This document shows positions 6,498 to 7,342 of a stretch of 7,342 bases of DNA, piece by piece (the first letter of the stretch is position 1; every line of letters starts with the position of its first letter). Origin of the DNA: an archaeon (GTDB lineage Archaea; Methanobacteriota; Methanobacteria; Methanobacteriales; Methanobacteriaceae); assembly GCA_024409185.1 (NCBI GenBank), contig JAKSUD010000044.1:1-7342 (forward strand). Reading direction: 5' to 3'. Both the position numbers and the translations under genes were made by a program. The notes beneath the pieces are model-generated. The model saw only the letters and a list, made by a program, of their open reading frames with translations. It was not told the DNA's origin and did not search any database.

Positions 6498-6704
6498 TTA
6501 TAAATCACTTTCATCTAATTTAAAAACTTCTTCAATTGTATTACGATTTAAAAGTTTAGTAATTTTATAAGCTAATAATAGTGAAGGATTATAACGACCA
6601 TTTTCTAAAGCACTGATAGTTTGACGAGAAACACCAACTTGATCTGCAAAATCTTTTTGATTAATTCCCATTTCTTGCCTTAAATATTTTATAAATGTCT
6701 TCAT
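6498..6704 (-). CDS. Small Cro/C1-type (XRE) helix-turn-helix transcriptional regulator
   Basis: A 68-residue DNA-binding protein made of little more than one HTH_3 domain. It starts MKTFIKYLRQEMGINQKDFA; the turn is ADQVGVSRQTISALENG and the recognition helix lies at about residues 26-37, followed by RYNPSLLLAYKITKLL and an acidic tail. It resembles the YozG-like group of tiny regulators, which often control an adjacent membrane protein gene. The ATG at 6704 is chosen because GGGGAGAT (6708-6715) lies a few bases upstream; a longer frame from 6752 adds 16 residues without a ribosome site. The DUF4013 genes lie 163 bp downstream on the same strand and are candidate targets by position only. 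No dedicated partner gene is in the window. Confidence 0.9.
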   Translation of the reverse strand: MKTFIKYLRQEMGINQKDFADQVGVSRQTISALENGRYNPSLLLAYKITKLLNRNTIEEVFKLDESDL

Positions 6705-6790
6705 ATAATCTCCCCAGAGATTTATAGGATATATTAGAACATATAATTTCAATAAAATTTCTTGAAATCATGTTAAAAATATATTCCATG

Positions 6791-6808
6791 TGTAAAGATT
6801 ATATTACA
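6791..6808. promoter_or_regulatory. Candidate operator TGTAA-N8-TTACA in the regulator promoter
   Basis: An inverted repeat with 5-bp arms lies between the TATA box and the expected transcript start, the place where an archaeal repressor would block polymerase recruitment. Small XRE proteins commonly repress their own genes. The match is short for such AT-rich DNA. Confidence 0.35.
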
Positions 6809-6810
6809 TA

Positions 6811-6820
6811 GTATATAAAC
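6811..6820 (-). promoter_or_regulatory. TATA box of the XRE regulator gene
   Basis: The minus strand reads GTTTATATAC, the best TATA box in the window, preceded by a purine-rich BRE-like AGAAAG. The predicted transcript start is about 6788, giving a leader of some 80 nt. Confidence 0.6.
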
Positions 6821-6869
6821 CTTTCTAAAAAAATTTAAAAAAATCGCGCAAAATGGCTTTATTATTTAT

Positions 6870-6901
6870 TTGTATAGGCAATTAAAAACTTGTTTAAGCA
6901 A
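6870..6901. repeat. First pair of TTGTNTANGCAA motifs
   Basis: TTGTATAGGCAA (6870-6881) and TTGTTTAAGCAA (6890-6901) are spaced exactly 20 bp start to start, about two helical turns. Each is also nearly palindromic (TTG...CAA outer arms). They lie upstream of the regulator gene's TATA box. Confidence 0.6.
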
Positions 6902-7256
6902 TGAATAATTATATAAATCTTAAAAGTTATTTTAAGTAATAATATTAATTATTTAATAAATTAAACCACTAAAATCCGATATATTTTTAAAATAATTAGT
7001 TAAAAAAAGTTTTTACAGTAAAAAAAAATGAGTAAAAAATACAAAAATAAACCCCTAATAAAAAATACTATTTTAATAAATAATAAAAAATAATAAAAAT
7101 CTTCATATCCTCAGGATGCAAAAATATTACTTTTTATTAATATTTGTAATATTAAACTTTAATATAATATTATAAATTATATTTATAAAAATTTCTAAAT
7201 AATCTGATTAAATAAAATGAATAAATGAAGAATTTTTTATATTATCCTATAATTAA

Positions 7257-7301
7257 TTGTCTATGCAACTAATCTATTTAATTTAATGCTTGTTTAAGCA
7301 A
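7257..7301. repeat. Second pair of TTGTNTANGCAA motifs
   Basis: TTGTCTATGCAA (7257-7268) and TTGTTTAAGCAA (7290-7301) are 33 bp apart. The last site is identical to the one at 6890 and lies exactly 400 bp from it. A TTTTAAG-ended segment also recurs at the same 400-bp offset (6920-6936 and 7320-7336, 14 of 17 identical). The window ends in TTGTT (7338-7342), which could start a fifth copy. Confidence 0.6.
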
Positions 7302-7342
7302 ATATTTTCACTATGGTTTTTAAAGGTCATTTTAAGCTTGTT

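Larger units (their letters stand above)
6821..7342. other. Gene-free AT-rich region at the right end
   Basis: No reading frame longer than a few dozen codons with a ribosome site is seen on either strand. The DNA is extremely AT-rich, with many A and T runs. Structured content is limited to four copies of a 12-bp motif, listed separately, and the short palindrome ATCCTCAGGAT near 7108-7118. It may be the upstream region of a gene beyond the window or remnant DNA. Confidence 0.6.

Noticed and set aside
6705..6752. N-terminal extension of the XRE regulator (16 extra residues from an upstream ATG)
   Set aside because: No ribosome site precedes 6752, whereas GGGGAGAT lies directly before the ATG at 6704 and homology starts there.
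7028..7093. 21-codon Lys/Asn-rich plus-strand frame
   Set aside because: No ribosome site, very short, and its composition is what any A-rich DNA gives.

Overview
The window looks like chromosomal DNA of a very AT-rich methanogenic archaeon, most probably Methanobrevibacter or a close relative in Methanobacteriales. The evidence is the N-terminus of the archaeal DNA polymerase D large subunit, an archaeal SecG/Sec61-beta gene, two DUF4013-type membrane proteins (a family I associate with Methanobacteria), TATA-box promoters, ribosome sites matching the archaeal 16S tail (GGAGGTGAT pieces) and TAA as the stop of every intact gene. The genus is inferred from gene content and style; no rRNA gene is present.

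Left part (1-1712), minus strand: the 5' third of polC (DP2), a 270-bp spacer with a long imperfect hairpin, the 53-residue secG gene, and a spacer with two separate tandem duplications. One duplicates the secG core promoter; the other repeats the 3' end of the next gene.

Middle (1714-4400): a multi-PAS sensor histidine kinase gene on the minus strand, interrupted by one in-frame TAG inside its first PAS-like domain. Its kinase half has also lost the usual catalytic signatures. It is divergent from a plus-strand M50 site-2-type membrane metalloprotease that appears to be transcribed leaderless.

Right part (4400-6340): a convergent spacer with a terminator facing each way, then two adjacent minus-strand DUF4013 paralogues. 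Each carries a single-base frameshift beside a short A run, so both read as broken. The first also has a Ser/Thr/Asn-rich predicted external loop with three N-glycosylation sequons. Upstream lies a 68-residue Cro/C1-type repressor with its own TATA box and a candidate operator. The last ~500 bp hold no gene but contain two pairs of a 12-bp motif, TTGTNTANGCAA, with a possible fifth copy cut by the window end.

Three of the seven protein genes are interrupted: one nonsense codon and two 1-nt indels. The window is therefore either a decaying accessory stretch beside two core genes or an assembly with residual errors. I see no CRISPR array, transposase, tRNA or rRNA. I do not see a convincing new multi-gene system; the best leads are the interrupted, degenerate sensor kinase, the paired DUF4013 frameshifts and the TTGTNTANGCAA cluster.
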